Below are positions 34,017-43,371 of a stretch of 64,000 nt of DNA, piece by piece. The notes under the pieces were generated by a model. The model was not told the origin of the DNA and searched no databases. It was given only the letters and a program-made list of their open reading frames with translations. The DNA comes from Mariniradius saccharolyticus AK6 (GTDB lineage Bacteria; Bacteroidota; Bacteroidia; Cytophagales; Cyclobacteriaceae), in assembly GCF_000330725.2 (NCBI RefSeq), contig NZ_AMZY02000010.1:372001-436000 (forward strand), written 5' to 3'. How positions within the stretch are numbered: position 1 is the stretch's first letter; every line of letters begins with the position of its first letter. The position numbers and the translations under genes are program-made.

Positions 34017-34682
34017 ATGTTCCAGCAACTCAAGACCCTCATCAAGAAGGAAATTACGCTCGAATGGCGGCAGAAGTATGCGCTCAATGGCATCTTGCTG
34101 TATGTCATATCGGCTGTGTTTTTGACTTATTTGAGTTTTGGGGCGAGGGACGGCAATATCAGCCCACCTACTTGGAATTCACTGTATTGGATCATTATCC
34201 TTTTTTCGGCAGTAAATGCAGTGGCCAAAAGTTTTGTCCAGGAGCATCAGGGGCGGCAACTCTACTACTACATGGTGGCTTCGCCAGAGTCCATCATCCT
34301 ATCCAAAATGATCTACAATGCGCTCCTGACCTTGCTCCTGGCCTTGCTCGGTTACTTGGTATTCAGCGTCATTTTGGGCAATCCGATTGCCAATCAAGGG
34401 CTTTTCCTCGTCAACCTGGTTTTGGGTGCCTTGGGATTCTCGGCCTGCCTGACGATGGTTTCGGGTATCGCCTCCAAGGCTAGTAATAATGCGACGCTGA
34501 TGGCGATATTGAGTTTTCCAGTCGTCATCCCGATCCTGTTGATGGCTATTCGCGTGTCCAAAAATGCCATGGACGGATTGGATTGGTCCACGAGTTCGGA
34601 CAAGGTCTTGACCTTAGTTGCCATCAATGCCATTGTGACCGCGACAGCCTACCTGCTTTTCCCCTACGTTTGGAGGAGTTAG
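34017..34682 (+). CDS. ccmB: cytochrome c maturation ABC permease CcmB
   Basis: A 221-aa inner-membrane protein with six hydrophobic segments, the permease of the CcmABCD heme-handling transporter. It shows the CcmB pattern: an N-terminal amphipathic LIKKEITLEWRQKY, then segments including FVQEHQGRQLYYYMVASPESIILSKM. The ATPase partner CcmA is not encoded next to it, since the preceding gene is a formyltransferase, so it must lie elsewhere if the transporter is complete. ccmC follows after 154 bases. Confidence 0.88.
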   Translation: MFQQLKTLIKKEITLEWRQKYALNGILLYVISAVFLTYLSFGARDGNISPPTWNSLYWIIILFSAVNAVAKSFVQEHQGRQLYYYMVASPESIILSKMIYNALLTLLLALLGYLVFSVILGNPIANQGLFLVNLVLGALGFSACLTMVSGIASKASNNATLMAILSFPVVIPILLMAIRVSKNAMDGLDWSTSSDKVLTLVAINAIVTATAYLLFPYVWRS

Positions 34683-34803
34683 GAAGTAAATGGATTTAAC
34701 TTTTTGGGAAGTGGATTTTCACATGAATCCGACGCTTTTCATCGCATTCCTGCCGTTCCCAACATAAAATGACAAAAAGCACCGTAATGAGGAACTTATG
34801 CCC

Positions 34804-34811
34804 TATTTTTG
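34804..34811 (+). promoter_or_regulatory. putative -7 box of ccmC
   Basis: TATTTTTG (TAnnTTTG) lies 25 bases before the ccmC ATG, in the 154-base ccmB-ccmC gap; no -33 TTTG at the standard spacing was seen. Confidence 0.35.
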
Positions 34812-34836
34812 CGCTTGAAAATTGCAAAAGTAACCC

Positions 34837-35517
34837 ATGAAGGCAAAGTGGTGGAAAGTCCTGGCCATAATCCTGCTGGCCTATACCCTTACGGCCGGAC
34901 TTCTGTTGGATGTACCCAGGCTACCTATTCTGAACGAGACCATTCGCGCATTGTATTTTCACGTGGCCATGTGGTTTACGATGATCCTTTTGCTATTGGT
35001 GGCAGTGGTGTACAGCATCCGATACCTCCGCAGCAACGACTTGAAAGATGACGATGTCGCCATCGAATTTACCAATGCAGCAATACTTTTTGGCTCCATA
35101 GGCATATTGACAGGGATGCTTTGGGCGCGCTTCACTTGGGGCGCCTTTTGGGTCAATGACCCCAAACTCAATGCGGCGGCCATCGGCATGTTGATGTATT
35201 TCGCCTATTTGGTGCTGAGAAATTCCCTTGTCGATGTCAGCCAAAGGGCCCGCATCGGCGCTGTATACAATATTTTCGCTTTTTCTGCCTTTCTTCCCTT
35301 GATATTCGTGCTTCCAAGGCTGACCGACAGCCTCCACCCCGGAAACGGGGGTAATCCCGGCTTCAATGCCTACGACCTGGATTCCCAGCTTCGGATGGTG
35401 TTTTATCCCGCGATCATTGGTTGGACGCTCTTGGGCGCTTGGATCGGAACACTGCGCGTAAGGCTACGCCGGGCAGAGCGAAAAATCGAAGAAAAATTGA
35501 TCAATCAGGTATCATGA
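34837..35517 (+). CDS. ccmC: heme-handling protein CcmC
   Basis: A 226-aa polytopic membrane protein of the heme-handling (CcmC/CcmF/CcsA) family, which loads heme onto CcmE. It has six hydrophobic segments, a conserved early His (LYFHVAMWF) and a Trp-rich periplasmic loop in variant form (RFTWGAFWVNDPKL), followed later by SLHPGNGGNPGFNAYDLDS, which may include the second axial His. Its stop overlaps the start of the CcmD-like gene (ATGA), indicating coupling. Confidence 0.9.
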   Translation: MKAKWWKVLAIILLAYTLTAGLLLDVPRLPILNETIRALYFHVAMWFTMILLLLVAVVYSIRYLRSNDLKDDDVAIEFTNAAILFGSIGILTGMLWARFTWGAFWVNDPKLNAAAIGMLMYFAYLVLRNSLVDVSQRARIGAVYNIFAFSAFLPLIFVLPRLTDSLHPGNGGNPGFNAYDLDSQLRMVFYPAIIGWTLLGAWIGTLRVRLRRAERKIEEKLINQVS

Positions 35518-35762
35518 AGAAATGGATTATTCTTTTGCTGATGGCTTGGAGCCTTCAGGCAAGCGCACAAGATAAAATCGAAATCACCTCTGAGGATTAC
35601 CAAAACTCTGGTGTAGAGATGGCGGATGCGATGCGTGCTGATGGAAAAATCTATGTTTTGGTGGGCATTATCTGTATCGTATTTGCCGGAATCACCGTAT
35701 ACGTCATCCAAACAAATAGAAGAGTCAGCAAGTTGGAGAAGCTGTTGGAATCACAGGAATAA
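35514..35762 (+). CDS. CcmD-like small membrane protein
   Basis: An 82-aa protein beginning MKKWIILLLMAWSLQASAQ, a signal-like segment, then one transmembrane helix (IYVLVGIICIVFAGITVYVI) and a short basic/coiled tail (RRVSKLEKLLE). Position between ccmC and ccmE, size and single central helix match CcmD, which holds CcmC and CcmE together. Bacterial CcmD usually lacks a signal peptide, so this is a family variant or an analogue. It overlaps the ccmC stop by 4 bases. Confidence 0.65.
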   Translation: MKKWIILLLMAWSLQASAQDKIEITSEDYQNSGVEMADAMRADGKIYVLVGIICIVFAGITVYVIQTNRRVSKLEKLLESQE

Positions 35763-35804
35763 TGGAATCCCAAGCGTTGGCTTGAAAATAATCAACTAAT
35801 TATT

Positions 35805-36221
35805 ATGAAAAAAGGACATATCATCGGACTTGTGATTATAGGCATAGCAATCCTGATTATCGTCTCGATGCTGGGCGATGCCAGTACCTATGAGTCGTTT
35901 GCTACTGCCAAAGAAATGAAATCAAACGGAAACGACAAAGCCATCCACGTGGTGGGCCAGTTGAAAAAAAGTGCAGATGGGAATGTGGAGGGAATCCAAG
36001 TCAATGAAGACAAAACATCCTTCTACTTCATGATGGTGGACAACGAAGGCACCGTACAGCAGGTCTATTACAATGAACCCGTGCCTACGGACTTCTCTCG
36101 GGCAGAACAAGTCGTCGTAATCGGATCTTACAAAAACGAAGACCTTTTTGTAGCTGATAAGATCCTGATGAAATGCCCCTCCAAATACCAGGAAACGGAA
36201 GTTTCAACAGCTGGTATGTAA
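35805..36221 (+). CDS. ccmE: cytochrome c-type biogenesis heme chaperone CcmE, CxxxY type
   Basis: A 138-aa heme chaperone with an N-terminal membrane anchor (HIIGLVIIGIAILIIVSMLG) and a periplasmic OB-fold domain. In enterobacteria heme is bound covalently by His in HxxxY; here the matching site is KCPSKY, with Cys124 and Tyr128, the CxxxY variant described in some other bacteria and archaea. The Tyr is kept. It lies between a CcmD-like gene and ccmF in a tight same-strand cluster, so it is probably functional. Confidence 0.87.
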   Translation: MKKGHIIGLVIIGIAILIIVSMLGDASTYESFATAKEMKSNGNDKAIHVVGQLKKSADGNVEGIQVNEDKTSFYFMMVDNEGTVQQVYYNEPVPTDFSRAEQVVVIGSYKNEDLFVADKILMKCPSKYQETEVSTAGM

Positions 36222-36244
36222 CCCAACAGTAGCTTCCCCCTTTT

Positions 36245-38779
36245 ATGATCAATACCTTCGTCGGTAATCTCGGCCATTTTGCAGTCATCGTTTCCTTTGT
36301 GAGTTCCTTGGTGACTGCTTTTGCTTACTACCAGTACATCAAAGCCACTGAGTTGGAAAAAGCCAACTGGCGGAGATTCAGCCGTTCTTTCTTCTACATC
36401 CATGCCGTGGCCAGCGTCACGGTTGCGTTTGCACTTTTCGAAATCATCTACAACCATCGTTTCGAATATTTCTACGCCTATTCCCACTCTTCCAAAGCAC
36501 TTCCTGTTCATTACATGATTTCGAGTTTTTGGGAAGGCCAAGAGGGTGCGTTTATCCTATGGATATTTTGGAATGTGATGCTGGGACTCGTCTTGATCCA
36601 TACCAATAAGTTTTGGGAAGGACCTGTGATGATCGTGTTTTCATTGGTTCAGGCCTTTTTGGTCTCGATGATTTTGGGGGTCGTGATCGGTGATTTGAAG
36701 ATCGGATCATCTCCATTTATCCTATTGCGGGACATGATGGATGCGCCGATTTTTGAGATGAACCCGGATTTCGTACCCGAAGACGGTACTGGCTTGAATC
36801 CCTTGCTTCAGAATATCTGGATGGTCATTCACCCGCCGACGCTTTTCCTGGGATACGCGTCCACCTTGGTGCCTTTTGCCTTTCTGATGGGCGGGTTGGC
36901 GACCAAAAAATACACTGAATGGGTGCGGCCTGCTTTGCCGTGGGCACAGTTCTCGGCCATGATTTTGGGCATGGGCATCATCATGGGTGCTTATTGGGCT
37001 TATGTGACGCTGAACTTTGGCGGGTATTGGAATTGGGACCCGGTCGAAAACGCCGTGTACGTGCCTTGGCTTATCATGGTGGCAGCGATCCATACCATGA
37101 TTACCTTCAAGAAAAGCAGCACCGCCTTGAAGTCCTCGATTGTTTTGGTCATTGCGTCCTTTGTACTGGTACTCTATGCTACATTCCTCGTGCGCAGCGG
37201 CGTGTTGGGTGACTCCTCGGTACACTCATTTACTGACTTGGGACTTTCAGGTCAGTTATTGATTTACATGTTGTTCTTCCTGTTTGTGGCCATATTTTTG
37301 GCGGCAAAAAACTGGAAACATATCCCGACTTCCGAAAAAGAGGCCTCTGTCTATTCCAGGGAATTCTGGATCTTCATCGGTGCCACGACTTTGGCCTTGA
37401 TGGCTTTCCAAGTGATTTTGCCCACGTCCATTCCCGTTTGGAATGCCTTGGTCGAAAGCTTCGGCGGCATTTCCAACCTTGCCCCTCCTGCGGATCAGAT
37501 CGGCTTTTACACCAAGTTCCAATTGTGGTTTGCTGTGGCGGTTGCTTTATTGACAGCTGTTGGGCAGTTTTTTTGGTGGAACAAGATGGACTCTAAGGCG
37601 CTCCGTGAAGCTTTAGTGACTCCATATGTCATTTCCGTTGTACTGTCAGCGATTATCATTATTACCGGAAAAGTATTCGACATCACCTACATCATTGTCG
37701 TTTTGGCAGGAACTTTCACAATTGTGGCCAATGCAACGATTTTGATTCGCTTATTGAAAAAATCCAACTTCAAATTGGCGGGAGGGTCTTTGGCGCATAT
37801 TGGCTTGGGGATGGTTTTGATCGGGGTCATGTTTTCCTCTGGTTATTCCGAGGTGATTTCCTACAACATGTCCGGATTGACCTACAGCAATTCCTGGGAG
37901 GATGAAATGAACAAAGAGCACGTGCTGCTTTGGATAAACAAACCGACCCAAATCAAGGATTACACGGCCATTTACAGAGGCCGTCAGAAGAAGGTGGTCG
38001 GCGTTCCTGGTTACGTCAACGTCAATCTCATAGAATCCACGGGCAATGTCAACGAGGCGATTGCGCTGGAAGACATTGTCAAAAACGGCAAAACCTATTT
38101 CAAAAAAGGGGACACGCTTAAAATCGTATTGGAGGAAAATGATTATTTCCAGATCGACTATTACCAAAACGACGAGCTGAAATTCACGCTGAATCCCATG
38201 TCCCAGTTCAACAGCAGCATGGGTCTGATTTCGTCACCCGACTCCAAACGCTATTTGACCAAAGACCTCTACACATTCGTATCAGCCATCAATGATTTTG
38301 AGGATCCGGAGTGGAAGGAAGACGAAACCTTTGAAGTATCGCCGGGTGAACAGTTTTTTATTGCTGATTTCGTGACGCAATTTGAAGGAGCAGAGGTGCT
38401 CAAAGAGATCGATGGCATGCAGCTAAATGATGGGGATATCGCCGTCAGGGCCAACTTGAGTGTGATGGACTATGATGTCGAGAAAAAATTGCAGCCGGTT
38501 TTCATCATCCGTGGTAACCAAGTCGGCAAAATCCCCGCGATCGACAATGAACTGGGCGTAAAGGTGGAATTGGAAAATATCTTGCCAGAGCAAAACAAGT
38601 TTTCCTTTAAGGTCAATCGCTACCAAAAGGACTATGTGGTACTGAAAGCTATCCTCAAACCTCAAATCAATATCCTATGGATTGGCACCATTATCATGCT
38701 GATCGGATTTACGGTCGCAATCTACCGCAGGTACGACGAATTCAGCAAAATGCGTGACAAGGGATTGGAGGGTTCTTAA
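36245..38779 (+). CDS. ccmF: cytochrome c heme lyase subunit CcmF
   Basis: An 844-aa polytopic membrane protein of the cytochrome c synthase complex. The WWD-type heme-binding loop appears as LNFGGYWNWDPVENAVY near residue 265, with PTLFLGYAS before it and conserved His residues (e.g. VIHPPTLFLG). It has around 14 hydrophobic segments, a large periplasmic domain near residues 540-810 and a final helix (INILWIGTIIMLIGFTVAIY). It starts 23 bases after ccmE. CcmG and CcmH homologues are not in the window. Confidence 0.93.
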   Translation: MINTFVGNLGHFAVIVSFVSSLVTAFAYYQYIKATELEKANWRRFSRSFFYIHAVASVTVAFALFEIIYNHRFEYFYAYSHSSKALPVHYMISSFWEGQEGAFILWIFWNVMLGLVLIHTNKFWEGPVMIVFSLVQAFLVSMILGVVIGDLKIGSSPFILLRDMMDAPIFEMNPDFVPEDGTGLNPLLQNIWMVIHPPTLFLGYASTLVPFAFLMGGLATKKYTEWVRPALPWAQFSAMILGMGIIMGAYWAYVTLNFGGYWNWDPVENAVYVPWLIMVAAIHTMITFKKSSTALKSSIVLVIASFVLVLYATFLVRSGVLGDSSVHSFTDLGLSGQLLIYMLFFLFVAIFLAAKNWKHIPTSEKEASVYSREFWIFIGATTLALMAFQVILPTSIPVWNALVESFGGISNLAPPADQIGFYTKFQLWFAVAVALLTAVGQFFWWNKMDSKALREALVTPYVISVVLSAIIIITGKVFDITYIIVVLAGTFTIVANATILIRLLKKSNFKLAGGSLAHIGLGMVLIGVMFSSGYSEVISYNMSGLTYSNSWEDEMNKEHVLLWINKPTQIKDYTAIYRGRQKKVVGVPGYVNVNLIESTGNVNEAIALEDIVKNGKTYFKKGDTLKIVLEENDYFQIDYYQNDELKFTLNPMSQFNSSMGLISSPDSKRYLTKDLYTFVSAINDFEDPEWKEDETFEVSPGEQFFIADFVTQFEGAEVLKEIDGMQLNDGDIAVRANLSVMDYDVEKKLQPVFIIRGNQVGKIPAIDNELGVKVELENILPEQNKFSFKVNRYQKDYVVLKAILKPQINILWIGTIIMLIGFTVAIYRRYDEFSKMRDKGLEGS

Positions 38780-38882
38780 TTCCTATGTCGCACCCCATTT
38801 TCAACACCTCGATCGACCGATATTCCTTTTTGACTGCGGCAAACCCGGGAATTTTGTACTTTAAAGTTTGGAACCATTGAAC

Positions 38883-40112
38883 ATGCAGTACAACTTGAAA
38901 GAATTGCCCAACGGCATCAGAATCGTACATCAGGAAATTCCGCATACTAGGCTGGTGCACTGTGGGTTTGTGCTTAACATCGGCAGCCGTGACGAGTCCA
39001 AAGAACAGGAAGGGTTGGCCCATTTTTGGGAACACATGGCCTTCAAGGGTACCAAAAAACGGAAAGCCTTTCACATCATCAATCGCCTCGAATCCCTCGG
39101 CGGCGAGCTCAATGCTTATACAACCAAGGAAAAAGTCTGTTTCTATGCCAGCCTCCTGAAGGACCATTTTGGAAAAGCAGCTGAACTGCTTTATGATATT
39201 ACCTTTCATTCGACTTTTCCCAAAAAACAGATTGAGAAAGAACGCCAAGTGATTCTGGAGGAAATGTCCATGTATAGGGATTCTCCCGAAGACTCCATCC
39301 AAGACGACTTTGACGAATTGGTTTTTGAGGGGCATGCCTTGGGAAGGAATATTTTGGGAAATGAGGAAACTGTCAAAAGCTTTGGGCAAGAAGATTTCTT
39401 TGATTTTATCTCGACGAGGTTTGACACTACCCAGATCGTTTTTTCGGTTGTGGGCAACGTCTCATTCAAAAAGGTGCTGCAACAGGTGGAAGGTGTTTTG
39501 GCGGAGATTCCTGCGAAGAGAAGCCTTTACGTCCGAAGCAAATTTGCAAGCTACCAGCCCAAGACCAAAACGCTCGAAAAAGATATCACGCAGGCCCATT
39601 GTGCGATAGGTAAGCCAGCCTACTCCATGTATGACCCGCGTCGCTTCCAACTCTACCTGCTCAATAACATCCTCGGCGGACCGAGTATGAATTCCCGTCT
39701 GAACCTTGCACTCCGCGAAAAGCACGGCTATGTGTACAGCGTCGAATCCAACTATCAAGCCTACTCTGATACCGGGTTTATTGGTGTTTTTTTTGGCACA
39801 GAACCGGGCACGGCAGGCAAAGCCAAAAAGCTTGTCCTCCATGAAATGGAGAAACTGCGTACGCGCAAAATGGGAAGCCTCCAACTTCACATGGCCAAAG
39901 AACAGGCCATTGGCCAAATGGCCATGGCTGAAGAAAACTACGCGGCGCTGATGTTGGTCTTTGGGAAAAACCTGCTTGACAAAGGCCGGATAGACTCATT
40001 GGATACCATTTTTGGAATTATCCGTGAAACCACCGCGGAAGATATCCTGACGATCGCGAATGAGGCCCTGGACCCAAATCAACTCAGCTACCTCAACTAT
40101 ATTCCCGCATAA
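38883..40112 (+). CDS. M16 family zinc peptidase (PqqL/YmxG-like)
   Basis: A 409-aa pitrilysin-family peptidase. The metal site is LAHFWEHMAFKGT (inverted HxxEH at about residues 47-51), with the third ligand Glu expected in the EKERQVILEEM region about 75 residues on. The C-terminal half contains the paired-domain feature LREKHGYVYSVESNYQAY (Arg-Tyr substrate clamp). A single-chain enzyme of this size usually acts as a homodimer or heterodimer. The ATG at 38883 is preferred over an upstream in-frame start. The O-methyltransferase starts 1 base after its stop. Confidence 0.9.
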   Translation: MQYNLKELPNGIRIVHQEIPHTRLVHCGFVLNIGSRDESKEQEGLAHFWEHMAFKGTKKRKAFHIINRLESLGGELNAYTTKEKVCFYASLLKDHFGKAAELLYDITFHSTFPKKQIEKERQVILEEMSMYRDSPEDSIQDDFDELVFEGHALGRNILGNEETVKSFGQEDFFDFISTRFDTTQIVFSVVGNVSFKKVLQQVEGVLAEIPAKRSLYVRSKFASYQPKTKTLEKDITQAHCAIGKPAYSMYDPRRFQLYLLNNILGGPSMNSRLNLALREKHGYVYSVESNYQAYSDTGFIGVFFGTEPGTAGKAKKLVLHEMEKLRTRKMGSLQLHMAKEQAIGQMAMAEENYAALMLVFGKNLLDKGRIDSLDTIFGIIRETTAEDILTIANEALDPNQLSYLNYIPA

Positions 40113-40113
40113 G

Positions 40114-40758
40114 ATGGAATTCATCGACCCAGCTTTATTGGCATATTGTGAAGCGCACAGCAGCGAGGAAGATCCGGTTTTGAAGCATATCTACCGTGAA
40201 ACCCACGCAAAAGTGCTGATGCCCAGAATGCTCAGCGGGCACCTCCAAGGGAAGTTCCTGGAATTCATCTCGAAATCCATCCAACCCAAAGTAATCCTAG
40301 AAATCGGCACCTATACCGGATATTCGGGCATTTGCTTGGCGCGTGGCCTGGCAGCAGGAGGCAAACTCATTACCCTCGACATCAACGATGAACTTGAGAC
40401 GATGGTCAGGGGATTTTTTGAAATGGCAGGTCTCTCCGACCGCATCGACTACCGCTTGGGCAATGCCCTAGAGATCATTCCGAGCCTCCATGAGCAGTTT
40501 GATATGGTCTTTATCGACGCCGATAAGGCCAACTACATGCGTTATTATGAACTAGTAATAGACCAAGTAAGGCCAGGAGGCGTTATTTTGGCGGATAACG
40601 TTCTGTGGTCAGGAAAGGTAATCCCCGAGGCTGGAAAAAAAATCGACAAAGACACACAGGTGATCCTAGATTTCAATAAAATGGTTCAACAAGACCCAAG
40701 GGTGGAAAATATCCTCCTTCCTATCCGGGACGGACTGATGATGGCGAGAAAAAAATGA
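40114..40758 (+). CDS. SAM-dependent O-methyltransferase (class I, CCoAMT-like)
   Basis: A 214-aa enzyme of the O-methyltransferase family 3 (catechol/caffeoyl-CoA type). The SAM motif is LEIGTYTGYSGICLARGL. The metal-binding acidic region is FDMVFIDADKANYMRYYELV, with the later ADNVLWSGKV block. The metal ligands Asp, Asp and Asn fit this family, which methylates catechol-like or carrier substrates; the true substrate is unknown. It begins 1 base after the M16 gene and overlaps the LysM gene by 4 bases, so the three look co-transcribed. Confidence 0.9.
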   Translation: MEFIDPALLAYCEAHSSEEDPVLKHIYRETHAKVLMPRMLSGHLQGKFLEFISKSIQPKVILEIGTYTGYSGICLARGLAAGGKLITLDINDELETMVRGFFEMAGLSDRIDYRLGNALEIIPSLHEQFDMVFIDADKANYMRYYELVIDQVRPGGVILADNVLWSGKVIPEAGKKIDKDTQVILDFNKMVQQDPRVENILLPIRDGLMMARKK

Positions 40759-42359
40759 AAAAGAACAATACAATTCGCTTGACTTTATTGGCTTTTGCCT
40801 TTCTGATATTCGGAGAGGTATTTGGACAAGTGCCGCAGGTGCCGTCGGAAATGCGCTTTGCGGACCTAACAATCAAGATCAATGAGCAAGCAAGGAGGGA
40901 AATCCAAGCCGATGTGGACGCACTCTACCGCAACGCCTCCTATTTTCAAGTGAAAGCAGAGCGGGTAAACCTTTACCTGCCGATTGTGGAGAGGGAATTG
41001 CGTGCGGCGGGCGTACCGACCGACTTCAAATACTTGGCAATCCAGGAAAGCAGCCTGATCGCCGACGCTGTTTCCACATCCAATGCGGTAGGATTTTGGC
41101 AATTCAAACAGGGCACTGCAGAGGAGGTATCCCTGCGTGTGGACAGCCAAGTGGACGAGCGCAAAAACATCGTTGCTTCCAGCCAGGGTGCTGCCCGTTA
41201 CCTTAAAAAACACAATGCGCAATTCAACAATTGGATGTGCGCATTGGTCTCCTATCAAATGGGCCTAGGTGGTGCAAAAGCCTATTTTGGCACACAGTAC
41301 AATGGGAAAAAGGTGGTGGAAGTGGATCGGAATTTCCATTGGTATTTCAAGAAGTTCCTAGCGCACATGGTGGCATTTGAAGCCCCAACGGTGATGCTGG
41401 CATCCAATTCAGGCTTCTTGGAGGAAGTCCAAGTGCAAGGGCCTACTACTTTGAAGGCCTTGGCCCCAAGGCTTGGCGTCACGGAAGCACATTTGAAAGA
41501 ATACAACAAATGGAGTCTGAGGGGAAATGTACCGGATGATAGGCCGTATTCAATCCTATACATCAGGCAAGGTGCACAAAAATCAGTTCCTGCCATTGCC
41601 TCGTCAACGCAGACCCAAGCTTCCGAAACCACTTATTCGCCTCCGGCCAGGTACATTTCAAGCCCTCCAGCCAATCCTTACCCAAAAATCACCGGGAATA
41701 CCCAAAATTCCACCCAGCCAAACCAAATCAAGGCCAACGACTTGAATGCAATCAAGGCCGCCCAAAATACCCGTCAGGAAAATCTAGCACAAGAGGTAGG
41801 TCTCAAAGAAGGTAAATTCAGGAGAATCAATGACCTCGGCAAAAATGAGAAAATCCTAGCTGGGGAGTATTATTACACCGAACCCAAAAGATCAAAAGCA
41901 GAAGCCGAAACCCACGTGGTAAAACCCGGAGAGACACTTTGGTCGATTTCCCAAATGTACGGCATTAAGCTTTCCGCGCTGAAGGCAAAAAACCGAATCC
42001 GCGAGGACCGCGATCTCAAAGCTGGCATGATCCTAAATCTGCAGGATTTCAGACCTCGGAATGAACCCATCCCAATGGTCCCTGCCAATGAATACCGGCG
42101 GATCGTCGCAGGCGAAGAAACAAGCCCCCCTTCCAAAACCCTGACTCCAAAAACGGAGGCAGCTCAGAATCCAAGCACCCCCTCTACATCCACCGCCGAG
42201 CGTAATGCCAATCGGGTGATACATACTGTAGTAAAGGGAGAGACGTTATTCCGCCTAAGCCAACTGTATGGTGTTTCGGTGGATGATATCAAAAAATGGA
42301 ACAACTTATCCGATAACAATATCCGCATTGGACAAAAAATAACGATTTTGAAGCCCTGA
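40755..42359 (+). CDS. LysM-containing lytic transglycosylase (MltD-like)
   Basis: A 534-aa exported protein with a signal peptide (TLLAFAFLIFGEVFGQ), an SLT-type transglycosylase domain (about residues 60-230, with the catalytic Glu in YLAIQESSLIADAVSTSNAVG) and two C-terminal LysM domains separated by low-complexity linkers. LysM 1 is HVVKPGETLWSISQMYG; LysM 2 is HTVVKGETLFRLSQLYG. It should cleave peptidoglycan glycan strands. It overlaps the O-methyltransferase by 4 bases. The Pro/Ser/Thr-rich linkers (about residues 290-370 and 445-480) look flexible. Confidence 0.9.
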   Translation: MKKNNTIRLTLLAFAFLIFGEVFGQVPQVPSEMRFADLTIKINEQARREIQADVDALYRNASYFQVKAERVNLYLPIVERELRAAGVPTDFKYLAIQESSLIADAVSTSNAVGFWQFKQGTAEEVSLRVDSQVDERKNIVASSQGAARYLKKHNAQFNNWMCALVSYQMGLGGAKAYFGTQYNGKKVVEVDRNFHWYFKKFLAHMVAFEAPTVMLASNSGFLEEVQVQGPTTLKALAPRLGVTEAHLKEYNKWSLRGNVPDDRPYSILYIRQGAQKSVPAIASSTQTQASETTYSPPARYISSPPANPYPKITGNTQNSTQPNQIKANDLNAIKAAQNTRQENLAQEVGLKEGKFRRINDLGKNEKILAGEYYYTEPKRSKAEAETHVVKPGETLWSISQMYGIKLSALKAKNRIREDRDLKAGMILNLQDFRPRNEPIPMVPANEYRRIVAGEETSPPSKTLTPKTEAAQNPSTPSTSTAERNANRVIHTVVKGETLFRLSQLYGVSVDDIKKWNNLSDNNIRIGQKITILKP

Positions 42360-42381
42360 TCGAGCGAGCGCTATTTCTGAA

Positions 42382-43371
42382 ATGTTGAAAAGATTTCTTG
42401 TTTCTTTTTTATTGCTTTTTACTGCATGGGGATTAGTCCGTGCGCAGGATCCGCTTCAAAAAGCCGATACGCTGCTGATTAGTGGCGACACAATAATTAT
42501 GCTGGGGGATTCGGTCATTATCAAACAGGCACCCAAGCCTGTCTATTGGGAAAAAGGCGGGAACTACAACCTCAGCATCCAACAGGTCAGTCTTTCCAAC
42601 TGGAATGCGGGTGGTTCGAGCAACCTCGCCTTCAATACTGGCCTGAACCTATTCGCCAATTACAAAAAAGACCTCATCATCTGGGACACCAAATTGACCA
42701 TCAACCTCGGCTTCAACCGCCAAGGTGGAAGGAGCTTTGCCACTAGAAAAACAAACGACAACTTTTTCTTTATCACCAAGTACGGCCGCGAGCTTTCGCC
42801 AAAGTGGTTCCTTTCCACGCAGCTGGACGCACGTACACAGCTCTTGGCTGGATACCGCTACTTCAGACCTGCGGGTGCGGAGGAAGATGCGAGGACCCGG
42901 CTTTCGGACTTTCTGGCGCCAGCCTACATCCAATCCTCCACCGGTCTCAACTATCGCCGGGATTTCAAAAACAAAGATCGCCTTTCGCTCATCGCGTCAC
43001 CTTTTACGGGGAGGTTCACGATTGTCATGGATGATTCCCTGAGCAATGCGGGTGCTTTTGGCGTGGTGCCCGGCGAACGCTTGTATGCAGAAGCGGGGCT
43101 TTCCTTCAGCTCGATGACGGATTTCCAGATTCTCGAAAACGTCAGGTGGAGAGCAGATCTAAACCTCTTTACCAACTTCGAGCGACTCGGCAACTTTGTC
43201 GTCAACCTCAACTCGGTCATCAGCTTCCGTGTCAACAAGTACATCACCACACGGATGGAAACAATCTTGATTTACGACGAAAAAGTCTTTATCCCGCAAG
43301 ATAACGGTCCTCCCAAACAGGCTGTACAGCTTCAAAATGCGATCAACTTTGGCTTGGCACTGGAATTCTAA
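42382..43371 (+). CDS. DUF3078 outer-membrane-like protein
   Basis: A 329-aa protein with an N-terminal signal sequence (FLLLFTAWGLVRAQ) and a beta-strand-rich body with aromatic strand ends. The DUF3078 core reads WEKGGNYNLSIQQVSLSNW, then NFNTGLNLFANYKKDL-like strands and a C-terminal strand ending in Phe (FGLALEF). This suggests a beta-barrel in the outer membrane. The family is common in Bacteroidota with no known function. Its stop overlaps the convergent dnaX frame by 3 bases. Confidence 0.8.
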   Translation: MLKRFLVSFLLLFTAWGLVRAQDPLQKADTLLISGDTIIMLGDSVIIKQAPKPVYWEKGGNYNLSIQQVSLSNWNAGGSSNLAFNTGLNLFANYKKDLIIWDTKLTINLGFNRQGGRSFATRKTNDNFFFITKYGRELSPKWFLSTQLDARTQLLAGYRYFRPAGAEEDARTRLSDFLAPAYIQSSTGLNYRRDFKNKDRLSLIASPFTGRFTIVMDDSLSNAGAFGVVPGERLYAEAGLSFSSMTDFQILENVRWRADLNLFTNFERLGNFVVNLNSVISFRVNKYITTRMETILIYDEKVFIPQDNGPPKQAVQLQNAINFGLALEF

